NCBI GenBank assembly: GCA_046538375.1
Contig: JBKHJA010000060.1
Span: forward strand, 1 to 15,295
Direction: 5' to 3'
DNA: 15,295 nucleotides
Source of the DNA: JBKHJA01 sp046538375
Lineage (GTDB): Bacteria > Acidobacteriota > Aminicenantia > Aminicenantales > Aminicenantaceae
Shown in pieces: positions 1-6,464 of this stretch; the stretch's first letter is position 1, and each line of letters begins with the position of its first letter. The position numbers and the translations under genes were made by a program. Under the pieces are notes generated by a model. The model was not told the origin of the DNA. It made no database searches and worked only from the letters and a program-made list of their open reading frames with translations.

Positions 1-27
1 CTAATTTTCCTCGCTGGGGAAAATTAG
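1..27. repeat. Perfect 10-bp inverted repeat (hairpin) at window edge
   Basis: CTAATTTTCC at 1-10 pairs exactly with GGAAAATTAG at 18-27 across a 7-nt loop. No T-run follows on the + strand; a C-rich tract comes next (about 39-58). It may be the end of a palindromic repeat or the hairpin of a gene lying before the window. The edge position prevents a firm assignment. Confidence 0.5.
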
Positions 28-89
28 CGTGCTGACGACCCCCCACCCTCACCCCCTATCACGGAAAAAAAGATGCTTACTTATCCATT

Positions 90-114
90 GGAAGGCCGCA
101 GCCTTTTCCTTTTT
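90..114 (+). terminator. Weak terminator-like hairpin
   Basis: AAGGC (92-96) pairs with GCCTT (101-105) around a CGCA loop, and two G-U pairs can extend the stem. It is followed by TTCCTTTTT. The stem is short and the T-run is interrupted, so this is only a candidate end point for a gene upstream of the window. I see no coding signal in 1-245. Confidence 0.3.
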
Positions 115-136
115 GGCAATTTCGAGAAAATATACT

Positions 137-144
137 AATTCTAT
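137..144. promoter_or_regulatory. Upstream copy of the AATTCTAT half-site
   Basis: AATTCTAT occurs here and again at 169-176, exactly 32 bp (about three helical turns) apart. The second copy forms half of the palindrome over the -10 box of the rrf2-family gene. The spacing suits cooperative binding of a dimeric repressor, but that is inference. Confidence 0.3.
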
Positions 145-153
145 AAATTCATG

Positions 154-182
154 TTGAAATTAAAACGGAATTCTATTAGAAT
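154..182 (+). promoter_or_regulatory. sigma70-like promoter of the Rrf2-family gene
   Basis: TTGAAA (154-159), a 17-nt spacer and TAGAAT (177-182) each match the consensus at 5 of 6 positions. Transcription would start near 189, giving a leader of roughly 55 nt. The -10 box lies inside the palindrome 169-183, which suggests repression at this site. Confidence 0.55.
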
Positions 183-183
183 T
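169..183. promoter_or_regulatory. Palindrome over the -10 box, candidate operator
   Basis: AATTCTA-T-TAGAATT has perfect 7-bp arms around a single central base. It covers the TAGAAT -10 element of the regulator gene. Rrf2-family proteins are commonly autoregulated by binding short palindromes at their own promoters (family knowledge). That this is the binding site is inference. Confidence 0.45.
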
Positions 184-214
184 GTATAAGGTATTAAACA
201 CTACCATTATATTA

Positions 215-230
215 ATAACATATATGTTAT
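215..230. promoter_or_regulatory. Perfect 16-bp palindrome before the rrf2 ribosome site
   Basis: ATAACATATATGTTAT equals its own reverse complement. It ends 4 nt before the AAGGAG Shine-Dalgarno sequence (234-239). It could be a second operator in the leader. As RNA it is an AU-rich stem without a loop and probably unstable, so a DNA role is more plausible. Confidence 0.4.
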
Positions 231-245
231 AAAAAGGAGTCATGT

Positions 246-686
246 ATGATTAAACTCTCAACCAAAGGCAGATACGGAACCCGGCTGATGCTCAATTTAG
301 CCCAGCATTACAACAATGGTAACGAGGCCATTATCCTGAGGAGCGTTTCCGAAGAAGAAGATATCTCCATCCGCTATCTGGAACAGATCATCATTCCCCT
401 CAAGATCAGCAAATTGGTGAAAAGCATTCGTGGTGCTGGCGGAGGCTACACTTTGGCTCGGCCGCCGGCAGAGATAAAGCTGAGTGATATTCTCCATTCT
501 CTGGAAGGATCGTGCTGTCTTGTGGATTGTGTGGATGACCCGGATTACTGCGACCGCATACCCATATGCGGACCCTATGAAGTGTGGAAAGAAGCCAGCG
601 ATCGTCTGAAAAATTATTTTGAAAACGTCTCTCTCCAGGATCTTATCAAAATCTCAGAAAAAAAGAGACCAAAATCTAAATCGTAA
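246..686 (+). CDS. Rrf2-family transcriptional regulator with Fe-S-type cysteines
   Basis: This 146-residue protein has the Rrf2/IscR layout. It has an N-terminal winged helix (MIKLSTKGRYGTRLMLNLA start, about residues 1-70), with the wing signature GAGGGYTLARP near 63-73, and a regulatory segment with cysteines C90, C91, C95, C102 and C108. The C95-x6-C102-x5-C108 spacing resembles the three-cysteine [2Fe-2S] ligand set of IscR and NsrR, so redox, nitric oxide or Fe-S sensing is plausible. The ligand assignment is inference. ATG 246 follows AAGGAG (234-239) by 6 nt; an ATG at 242 is in another frame. The gene has its own promoter with an overlapping palindrome and sits just before the cytochrome operon in the same direction. 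It is therefore the likely local regulator, possibly repressing itself and the cytochromes. Length is normal for the family. The basic C-terminal tail (KKRPKSKS) is unremarkable. Confidence 0.93.
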   Translation: MIKLSTKGRYGTRLMLNLAQHYNNGNEAIILRSVSEEEDISIRYLEQIIIPLKISKLVKSIRGAGGGYTLARPPAEIKLSDILHSLEGSCCLVDCVDDPDYCDRIPICGPYEVWKEASDRLKNYFENVSLQDLIKISEKKRPKSKS

Positions 687-865
687 CCTTTTCTCAAAAA
701 TTAATAAAACTGCTTCATTTCCAGGAGTTCCCCTTTTTCTTTCTATATCAACACGGGAAGAAGAAAATCTTCAAATTCATCATCAGAGAAATCCAATTTT
801 TTTATTTTTTTCCTTGATTTATATTTATGGTTTAAATAAAATCTATTACTTCAATCAATCTTATA
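687..865. other. Non-coding AT-rich spacer after the regulator
   Basis: This is a T-rich stretch with no supported gene. I found no convincing terminator: the T-runs near 798-812 lack a preceding GC-rich stem. It contains one CATTTCCA (716-723), an octamer that also recurs upstream of resB. Confidence 0.5.
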
Positions 866-894
866 TTGACAAGAGAAATTATATTTAAAATAAT
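866..894 (+). promoter_or_regulatory. Promoter of the porin-cytochrome operon
   Basis: TTGACA (866-871) is a perfect -35 box, followed by a 17-nt spacer and AATAAT (889-894, 5 of 6). This is among the best sigma70-like matches in the window. Initiation near 900 would leave a leader of about 160 nt before the decaheme start at 1059. Confidence 0.55.
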
Positions 895-897
895 CAT

Positions 898-910
898 TAT
901 AGATATGATA
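898..910. promoter_or_regulatory. 13-bp element shared with the 19-haem gene promoter
   Basis: TATAGATATGATA here is the exact reverse complement of 12165-12177, upstream of the 19-haem/cytochrome b gene. It lies just downstream of the -10 box of the porin-cytochrome promoter, where a repressor could act. The flanks are also related: the reverse strand continues ATGA here and, after one extra G, ATGA there. A shared operator is inferred and chance in AT-rich DNA is not excluded. Confidence 0.35.
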
Positions 911-991
911 GTTATTCACAAAATCGCATCAAAAAAAGTCCTTCCAACCAAAAATCATTCAAATCCCAAAAAAGGCAGGGAGGACTCAAGC

Positions 992-1014
992 GAAATGGCG
1001 GATGCTGCCATTTC
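992..1014 (+). other. Leader hairpin upstream of the decaheme gene
   Basis: GAAATGGC (992-999) pairs perfectly with GCCATTTC (1007-1014) around a 7-nt loop. No T-run follows, so it is not a standard terminator. It sits in the roughly 160-nt leader, 45 nt before the decaheme start, and includes the ATG (995) of a possible leader ORF. It may control translation or mRNA stability. Confidence 0.4.
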
Positions 1015-1066
1015 TGTTGAAATAAATTATAGATATAAAACAAGTGGGGAGGTCCAAGTTGACTGA
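995..1066 (+). CDS. Possible 23-residue leader peptide
   Basis: ATG 995 opens a 23-codon frame (first residues MADAAISVEINY) ending in TGA at 1064-1066. A GGGAGG Shine-Dalgarno-like site lies at 978-983, 11 nt before the ATG. The frame runs through the decaheme ribosome site and overlaps the decaheme TTG start (1059) by 8 nt, the arrangement seen in translational coupling. The peptide has no recognisable motif, and its start is folded into the hairpin 992-1014. It could be a coupling leader or an accidental ORF, and the evidence is spacing and overlap only. Confidence 0.25.
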   Translation: MADAAISVEINYRYKTSGEVQVD

Positions 1067-1910
1067 AAAAAATCTGAAAAGGCCTTTGTATAAGACCACC
1101 GGATTCACAGGAGTGGCCGTAATCTTTGCCGGATTTTTAATCGCTGCTAATCCCGCCCCTCAGACAGAAGATATGGAAACCTGCGGTACATGCCATGAAG
1201 AGCTGGTCAAGTCTTTTGCGTTTAAACCCCATTCCCTCATCGATCCCAACGCCTGCACGGCCTGTCACGGTGATGCAGAAAAACATCTGGAAGAAGCAAG
1301 CGAGGGCACAATTTTTGCCTTCAAAAAAGCGGATATTCCCAATGAAAAATCGAAAAGGTGTCTTGCCTGTCACACCAACACCAACTCAAGATTTTTATCC
1401 AGTCCACACGGAAAATCATCCATGGACTGCACGAGTTGCCATGTTATGCATTCAGAACCTACAAAGCCATTTCTTCTGAAAGTCAGTGCCACCAAGACCT
1501 GTTATATATGCCATGAAGATGTGTACTCCCTTTTTGAGCTGAACGAACGACACCGGCTTCAAGAGGGTATTTTGAGCTGCACCACCTGTCACAATCCACA
1601 TGAGCCGGCAGCAAGAGAACGGCTGGGAGGATTCAAACATCAGGCTTGCCTAGAATGCCACACGGACAAAGGGGGACCTTTTCTTTATGAACACCTTTCC
1701 TCTAGAATCGAAGGCTGCACTGCCTGTCATGAGGTGCATGGTTCTCCCAACAGACACCTGTTGACCCATCAGAGTACTGCTGATCTGTGTTTCAGCTGCC
1801 ATACCGCAGCTCCCTCATGGCACAGCCGCTTCGACTCTTACACCACAAACTGCACTGTCTGTCATTCCACTATTCACGGTTCCAATCTCAGCAAATTATT
1901 TTTGAAATAG
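1059..1910 (+). CDS. DmsE/MtrA-family decaheme c-type cytochrome
   Basis: A 283-residue exported cytochrome with ten CXXCH sites at residues 42, 66, 101, 124, 148, 174, 197, 220, 244 and 265. Regular spacing, length and haem count match the MtrA/DmsE/PioA family, whose members sit inside an outer-membrane barrel and carry electrons across it. The N-terminus has a hydrophobic segment (about 15-30) after basic residues, a signal peptide or anchor. I chose TTG 1059 because GGGGAGG (1046-1052) lies 6 nt before it; the GTG at 1044 overlaps that ribosome site. It is the first gene of a three-gene unit. AGGAGGG for the next gene overlaps this stop codon, and that gene encodes the matching barrel. 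The conduit role is inferred from family and context. Which terminal partner it serves, metal oxide, DMSO-like compound or another cell, cannot be read from this protein. Confidence 0.92.
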   Translation: MTEKNLKRPLYKTTGFTGVAVIFAGFLIAANPAPQTEDMETCGTCHEELVKSFAFKPHSLIDPNACTACHGDAEKHLEEASEGTIFAFKKADIPNEKSKRCLACHTNTNSRFLSSPHGKSSMDCTSCHVMHSEPTKPFLLKVSATKTCYICHEDVYSLFELNERHRLQEGILSCTTCHNPHEPAARERLGGFKHQACLECHTDKGGPFLYEHLSSRIEGCTACHEVHGSPNRHLLTHQSTADLCFSCHTAAPSWHSRFDSYTTNCTVCHSTIHGSNLSKLFLK

Positions 1911-1920
1911 GAGGGTCAAA

Positions 1921-3795
1921 TTGCGAAGTAAAAAAATTCTTTTCCCGGTTATCATTTTCGGATTGATCTTCTCTCTTTCTTTTCCTGTTAAGGCTCAACA
2001 GCAGGAAGGCATCTTTTACGGAAACTTTTTGTTCGGTTACCGGTTCGTGGATACCAGCGGCCCCGGAGCTGATTACAAATACAGGGAGGACATTAACCTG
2101 GAGGAAGGGGCAAGATTATTCGATTTCAGTCTTCACTATACGCCCAGTGAAAAATTCAAAAAATTGTTCGACCGCCTGGACATCAACGTTTACAACTTCG
2201 GCGGTGATCCCTTTGAAACCTTCAGGCTCTCTATCCAGAAGTACGGCAAGTACAGATTCCAGTACGACAGGAAAAAAGCCGCCTATTTCTACCATGATCT
2301 GCATCAGGTAGGAGGAGGGGATCTCTATGACCTCCATACCTTCAATTTCGATCGTACCATGGACAGCGGCCTGCTAAAGGTCTGGCTGGGAAAAAAGGCT
2401 CATCTCTACTTGAATTTCGACCGCTACACCAAACAAGGAAACAGTACCACCACCTTCGATATAAGCCGGACGGAGTTTGAATTCGACCAGCCCATAAACG
2501 AAGATTCCAAACAGGTAGCTCTGGGATTAAACCTGAATTTAAACCGGTATTCTTTTGTGTTTGAAGAGAAAATCCAGGATTATGAGAATGCCAACAGCCT
2601 GTTCCTTCCCGGTTATGCCGACGGAGGGGCAAGCGCCGGCTATCCCACTTCGCTGTATTATTTTTCGTTGAGCCAACCCTACGATGTAAAGACCTATACC
2701 CACACTTTTAAGTTCAATGCCAGACCGTTCAACAGCCTTCTTATCGCTGGCTCGGCCCGCATCATGAACCTGGAAATGGACTTAACCTATTCAGAGGAGG
2801 CAGAGGGAATCAATTATCTGGGTAGATCCTTCATGTACAATTTCAGCGGCCAAGCAAGATTTGATCGTCTTATTCGGATGATTGATCTGGATGTCACCTA
2901 TCTGCTTTTGGACAGGCTGGCTGTTATCGGGGCTGTCCGTTATCATGATTTTGAACAGGATGGCTATGTGGATGTTGCTGACTATGACAGACAGGAAGCT
3001 GCTCTCAATTTCGATACTCTGGGCTTTGAAGGAGGCCTTCAGTATCAGTTCTCCCCTGAAGTGGCTCTCACTCTGGGGTACAGGAATGAAACCAGAGATT
3101 TAGAGGGAACAGAAACCGCCACTTATGAATTTGAAACAAAAAGACAAGGACTCTTCGGCAATCTGAAGGCAGACCTTGCCCAAATACTCAATCTGACCCT
3201 CGACTACCAGCGCGGTGATTACGAGAATCCTTACACTCTCATCTCTCCCACAGATTTCAACAGACTGCGTTTCACCGCCAAACTCAGACTGGAACAGCTC
3301 AATGTTTCAGGATCTTACCAGTGGAAACAATCGAAAAGCGAAATCTTTGAGAATCTCTGGGAATCAACCCAAAACCGGATAAGCCTGCGGGCCGGATATC
3401 ATGCTGAAAAAGCCAAACTTTTTGTGGGGTATTCCCTGATCGATACTCAACACCAAGGTGACCGCAGCATCGCTTATCCACCTTCATGGAGCGGACCATC
3501 GGGAACTTTTCTCTGGGAAATCTTGTATGAAGGTAAATCTCACCTTGCAGATGGTTCTTTAAGCTTTGACCTTGACAAGAATTGGAAACTGGGCGGATAT
3601 TTCAACAGATACTGGAACAGAGGATTCTGGGAAATCTCCCGCTCCATGCTGAAGGGATATCTGGAATACACTTTTGAAAGCGGCATCATCGCTCATCTAG
3701 GCTACAGGTATGTCAACTTCAAAGAGGAAAGCTCCGGATACAACGACTACAAAGCCAGCATTCTTGAAATTTCCTTTGGGTATAGATGGCAATAA
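1921..3795 (+). CDS. MtrB/PioB-like outer-membrane beta-barrel
   Basis: A 624-residue protein with a Sec signal peptide (hydrophobic core about 5-22, likely cleavage after VKA at 23-25). The mature part is rich in alternating aromatic and polar residues typical of beta-strands, for example YRFQYDRKKAAYFYHDL and LAVIGAVRYHDF. It ends in an aromatic strand (ISFGYRWQ) similar to outer-membrane assembly signals. Its size fits the 26-strand MtrB/PioB barrels, and it lies directly after an MtrA-like decaheme, the defining context of porin-cytochrome conduits. There are no cysteines in the N-terminal part, so the CXXC of Shewanella MtrB is absent, as in many relatives. The start is TTG 1921, with AGGAGGG (1909-1915) 5 nt upstream; only 10 nt separate it from the previous stop. 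Sequence similarity among these barrels is low, so the family call rests partly on context. Confidence 0.8.
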   Translation: MRSKKILFPVIIFGLIFSLSFPVKAQQQEGIFYGNFLFGYRFVDTSGPGADYKYREDINLEEGARLFDFSLHYTPSEKFKKLFDRLDINVYNFGGDPFETFRLSIQKYGKYRFQYDRKKAAYFYHDLHQVGGGDLYDLHTFNFDRTMDSGLLKVWLGKKAHLYLNFDRYTKQGNSTTTFDISRTEFEFDQPINEDSKQVALGLNLNLNRYSFVFEEKIQDYENANSLFLPGYADGGASAGYPTSLYYFSLSQPYDVKTYTHTFKFNARPFNSLLIAGSARIMNLEMDLTYSEEAEGINYLGRSFMYNFSGQARFDRLIRMIDLDVTYLLLDRLAVIGAVRYHDFEQDGYVDVADYDRQEAALNFDTLGFEGGLQYQFSPEVALTLGYRNETRDLEGTETATYEFETKRQGLFGNLKADLAQILNLTLDYQRGDYENPYTLISPTDFNRLRFTAKLRLEQLNVSGSYQWKQSKSEIFENLWESTQNRISLRAGYHAEKAKLFVGYSLIDTQHQGDRSIAYPPSWSGPSGTFLWEILYEGKSHLADGSLSFDLDKNWKLGGYFNRYWNRGFWEISRSMLKGYLEYTFESGIIAHLGYRYVNFKEESSGYNDYKASILEISFGYRWQ

Positions 3796-3810
3796 AATGG
3801 GGAGGAAGCT

Positions 3811-6042
3811 ATGTTAAAAAAATCACACCTGGTTGGAATTTTGTTCATAATCCTTGTGTTTGTAATATTCTCCATAAGCGCAAAGTTCAATGATCAAGCA
3901 GCAGAGATTCAGTCGAAAAAGTCAAAAGCAGAGAGACTCTGGAAAACTTCTGGACATGCAGATTCCACCGCCGAGGCTTTCACTCATTGGGATGAAGATG
4001 GAGAAATTCCCACTTCATGCGCCAAGTGCCACAGCACTCCTGGATTTCAGGATTTCGTTGCCGATGGAACAGTGAACAATCCGGCTGCCATCGGAACAAC
4101 AGTGGAATGTGGAGTTTGCCATACAGACGAAGAGAAGGGCATAGTCCGTGACCACACTTCAGTGGTTTTTCCTTCCGGAGCAAAAGTTGAACAGTTGGGC
4201 CCTGAAGCCATGTGCATGGAATGCCACCAGGGAAGGGAATCCACACCTGATGTCAACGATCATATTGCCCAAGCTGGAGTGACAGATGAGGATACCATCA
4301 GCCCCAGTCTCAGTTTTAGAAACATCCACTATTATGCAGCCGCAGCTTCTCAGTTTGGAACTGTAGCCAAGGGAGGATACGAATATTCAGGGAAATCCTA
4401 TGATGCCCGATTCTCACATGTGACCGGTTACAATGCCTGCAACACCTGCCACAATCCTCATTCTCTAGAAGTGGATTTGGAAGCCTGCAGCACCTGCCAT
4501 GCCGGCGAACAGGATCCCAGAAATATCCAATTTCCAGGTTCCTTTATTACCGGCGTCAAGGATCCTGAAAATATCCGCTTTTACGGTTCATTTGTAGACT
4601 ACGACGGGGACGGCAGTATGACAGAAGGAATTTTCTATGAAATTGAGGGACTGCTGGGAAAACTCTACAGGGCCATTCAAGCTTACGGAAATCAAATCGG
4701 CTATCCTATTGTCTACGATGAGCACGCCTATCCCTATTTCTTCCATGACAACAACGGCAACGGAGTGGCTGATGCCGATGAGGCCAACTACGGCAACAGA
4801 TATCAATCCTTCACTGCCCGCCTCCTCAAAGCCACCTACAATTATCAGGTAGCCAAAAAAGATCCGGCTGGATTTGCTCATGGGGGGAAATACATCATCG
4901 AATTCCTTTATGATTCCCTTGAAGATTTGAATTCCACACTCCACAATCCCATCACCATGGCCGGGATGAACCGCACCGATGAAGGCCATTTCGATGGCTC
5001 AGCCGAAGCCTGGAGACACTGGGATGGGGATGGTGAAGTCAGCAGCAGCTGTTCCAAATGCCACAGTGCCGAAGGACTTCCCCATTTCCTGGAACAGGGA
5101 GAAACTGTGACCGCTGAAATTTCAAACGGTATGCTCTGTACCACATGCCACACCTCCCCTCCCCATGTCAGAAAAGCGGATTCGGTCACTTTTCCTTCTG
5201 GGGTGAGCAAGGATATGGGTGACAACAGCAACATCTGCTTGAACTGCCACCAGGGCCGAGCTTCCAAGTTTACTGTCCAGGAAACAGTGACCATTTCACC
5301 CGGACCCTACAGATTTATTAATATTCATTATTATCCCACCGCTGCTGTCCTGTATGGTTCTGAAGTCCACGGCGGATTTGAGTTTGAGGGAAAAATATAT
5401 GCAGGGCAGAGGAGGTGGCCCAACCATAACGGACGATTCGACACCTGCATCGAATGCCATATGGGAACCAACAGCCCAAGAAAAACAGAACAAACAGCCA
5501 ACATCCAAACCACCGCCAGCTCGAACTCCTCCCATTCCTACAGTGACCACAACGTGCATAAACCCAATCCAGAAGACTGTGTCTACTGCCACGGCCAGGA
5601 TGTGGCCCAGCCTCATCCTGGTGCAGATCCAGAAAAGTTCGATTTCCATAAGATCCGGCCGGCCTCCACTCCCGACTACGATGGCGATCAAGACAGAAGT
5701 GAATCCGTAGAAGATGAAATCAAAGGATTGGAAGATGTCCTTTATGCCCAGATCCAGACTTATGCCGCCAATATCATCGGCGCTCCTATCGTCTACGATT
5801 CCCACAGCTATCCCTATTTCTTCTACGACCTCAACGCCAGCGGAGAGGTGGATCCAGGCGAAAACATCTATCCCAACCAGTACGCCTCTTTTGACTCCAG
5901 ACTGTTGAAAGCCTCCTACAATTTCCAACTGAGCAAAAAAGAACCCTGTGGTTTTATCCACAATTCCCGCTATGTGGCCCAACTTCTGGTGGATTCCATA
6001 GAGCATATTCTTGGAGATGTAAGCAGATACACGTGGCGCTGA
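3811..6042 (+). CDS. Duplicated decaheme (5+5) secreted cytochrome with EF-hand-like loops
   Basis: A 743-residue cytochrome with ten CXXCH sites. Residues about 45-375 and 395-735 are two copies of one module, with haems at 70, 100, 135, 210, 226 and at 414, 443, 476, 546, 590. Counterparts include HWDEDGE/HWDGDGE before haem 1, CMECHQGR/CLNCHQGR at haem 3, FRNIHYY/FINIHYY after it, and PIVYD-H-YPYFF with ARLLKATYN/SRLLKASYN in the C-terminal halves. Each copy has a 12-residue EF-hand-like loop right after YPYFF (313-324 and 673-684: D1, N3, N/S5, G6, D9, E12), suggesting calcium binding. The N-terminus (about 7-24) is a signal peptide or anchor without a lipobox cysteine. ATG 3811 follows GGGGAGG (3799-3805). 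As third gene after the conduit, it is most likely the surface-exposed terminal cytochrome, comparable in position but not visibly homologous to MtrC/OmcA. Filament formation cannot be judged. C713 is an extra non-haem cysteine. Confidence 0.88.
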   Translation: MLKKSHLVGILFIILVFVIFSISAKFNDQAAEIQSKKSKAERLWKTSGHADSTAEAFTHWDEDGEIPTSCAKCHSTPGFQDFVADGTVNNPAAIGTTVECGVCHTDEEKGIVRDHTSVVFPSGAKVEQLGPEAMCMECHQGRESTPDVNDHIAQAGVTDEDTISPSLSFRNIHYYAAAASQFGTVAKGGYEYSGKSYDARFSHVTGYNACNTCHNPHSLEVDLEACSTCHAGEQDPRNIQFPGSFITGVKDPENIRFYGSFVDYDGDGSMTEGIFYEIEGLLGKLYRAIQAYGNQIGYPIVYDEHAYPYFFHDNNGNGVADADEANYGNRYQSFTARLLKATYNYQVAKKDPAGFAHGGKYIIEFLYDSLEDLNSTLHNPITMAGMNRTDEGHFDGSAEAWRHWDGDGEVSSSCSKCHSAEGLPHFLEQGETVTAEISNGMLCTTCHTSPPHVRKADSVTFPSGVSKDMGDNSNICLNCHQGRASKFTVQETVTISPGPYRFINIHYYPTAAVLYGSEVHGGFEFEGKIYAGQRRWPNHNGRFDTCIECHMGTNSPRKTEQTANIQTTASSNSSHSYSDHNVHKPNPEDCVYCHGQDVAQPHPGADPEKFDFHKIRPASTPDYDGDQDRSESVEDEIKGLEDVLYAQIQTYAANIIGAPIVYDSHSYPYFFYDLNASGEVDPGENIYPNQYASFDSRLLKASYNFQLSKKEPCGFIHNSRYVAQLLVDSIEHILGDVSRYTWR
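4513..4608 (+). repeat. 48-bp direct repeat inside the 5+5 decaheme gene
   Basis: Two successive 48-nt units (4513-4560 and 4561-4608) encode DPRNIQFPGSF and DPENIRFYGSF at their starts, with 8 of 11 residues identical, then diverge. The repeat lies after haem 5 of the first module. The second module has no obvious counterpart, so this is a later, local in-frame duplication in copy 1. Confidence 0.5.
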
Positions 6043-6286
6043 TCATCGGATAATCAAAAGCTCCTTTTATTTTTCTCACTAACGGCACTCAAGAAAATGG
6101 GGACACGTTACCCATTTCTGTCATTGATTTAGTATTAATATATGATAGAAATGGGCTGAAATGGGTACATGTCCTCATTTTCTAAGCTCATCCACTCTGG
6201 TTCGGAAGCGAGCACGAATAGGGAAGTGAAGCGACTGGATCCATACTCACCACGAAAAAAAAACGAAATCCAGGCGCAAAATTTCT
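6043..6286. other. Intergenic region with no gene
   Basis: I see no open frame of note and no clear terminator after the decaheme stop; AAAAG-CTC-CTTTT near 6057 is too weak. The only strong structure is the inverted repeat 6092-6183. The part 6184-6260 is richer in GC than its surroundings but shows no motif I recognise. Confidence 0.5.
6092..6183. repeat. REP-like imperfect inverted repeat
   Basis: The left arm 6092-6118 (AGAAAATGGGGACACG core) is the reverse complement of 6158-6183 apart from a few mismatches and one gap. An inner copy AGAAATGGG (6147-6155) can pair with CCCATTTCT (6111-6119) instead, giving two alternative folds. The GGGGACA(C/T)G core recurs at 15167-15175 and 15288-15294. 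Such palindromes with a GGGGACA/TGTCC core are typical of REP elements spread by RAYT-type (Y1) transposases, which is inference here because no transposase gene is in the window. Confidence 0.6.
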
Positions 6287-6315
6287 TTGACAACCAATTT
6301 TCATGATGATATATA
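6287..6315 (+). promoter_or_regulatory. Promoter of the octaheme cytochrome gene
   Basis: TTGACA (6287-6292), a 17-nt spacer and TATATA (6310-6315). The block TTGACAACCAAT and the following ATCTGTTAA (6315-6323) recur upstream of the 19-haem gene at 12187-12207, where the 16 nt between them are missing. The start would lie near 6322, leaving a leader of about 140 nt. Confidence 0.5.
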
Positions 6316-6366
6316 TCTGTTAATCACAATTCTCAGACGATTTCTTCCTCATGAGTGAGGTTGGTG

Positions 6367-6420
6367 CATTAAATATCATTCCTGGTCACAGCGTTGAGCT
6401 TAACAGGATAAGATTTAATG
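6367..6420 (+). other. Structured leader element before the octaheme gene
   Basis: CATTAAAT (6367-6374) pairs perfectly with ATTTAATG (6413-6420). Inside it TCCTG (6380-6384) pairs with CAGGA (6404-6408), with an internal loop between the two helices. The element lies between the promoter and the AAAGGAGGT ribosome site (6451-6459). It matches no riboswitch class I can name; an RNA regulatory structure or a protein-binding site is possible. Confidence 0.35.
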
Positions 6421-6464
6421 TTAGGCTTTGTCCCAGAGTGATGGGATAAAAAAGGAGGTTTAAG

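Noticed and set aside
619..888. Plus-strand frame overlapping the end of the rrf2 gene and the following spacer
   Set aside because: It lies inside the regulator gene in another frame, has low-complexity AT-rich composition and no ribosome site.
1044..1058. GTG 1044 as start of the first decaheme gene
   Set aside because: It overlaps the GGGGAGG ribosome site that is correctly placed for TTG 1059, and it has no good ribosome site of its own.
895..1058. c-di-GMP/cGAMP (GEMM) riboswitch in the leader of the cytochrome operon
   Set aside because: GEMM riboswitches often precede Geobacter cytochrome genes, but I could not find the conserved core or its paired helices here; only a simple 8-bp hairpin is present.
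5296..6006. Long minus-strand frame opposite the 5+5 decaheme
   Set aside because: It mirrors the codon pattern of the plus-strand cytochrome, lacks a ribosome site and promoter, and its translation shows no domain. The plus strand has haem motifs throughout.
6052..6080. Rho-independent terminator after the 5+5 decaheme gene
   Set aside because: Only a 5-bp AT-rich stem precedes an interrupted T-run; too weak to call.
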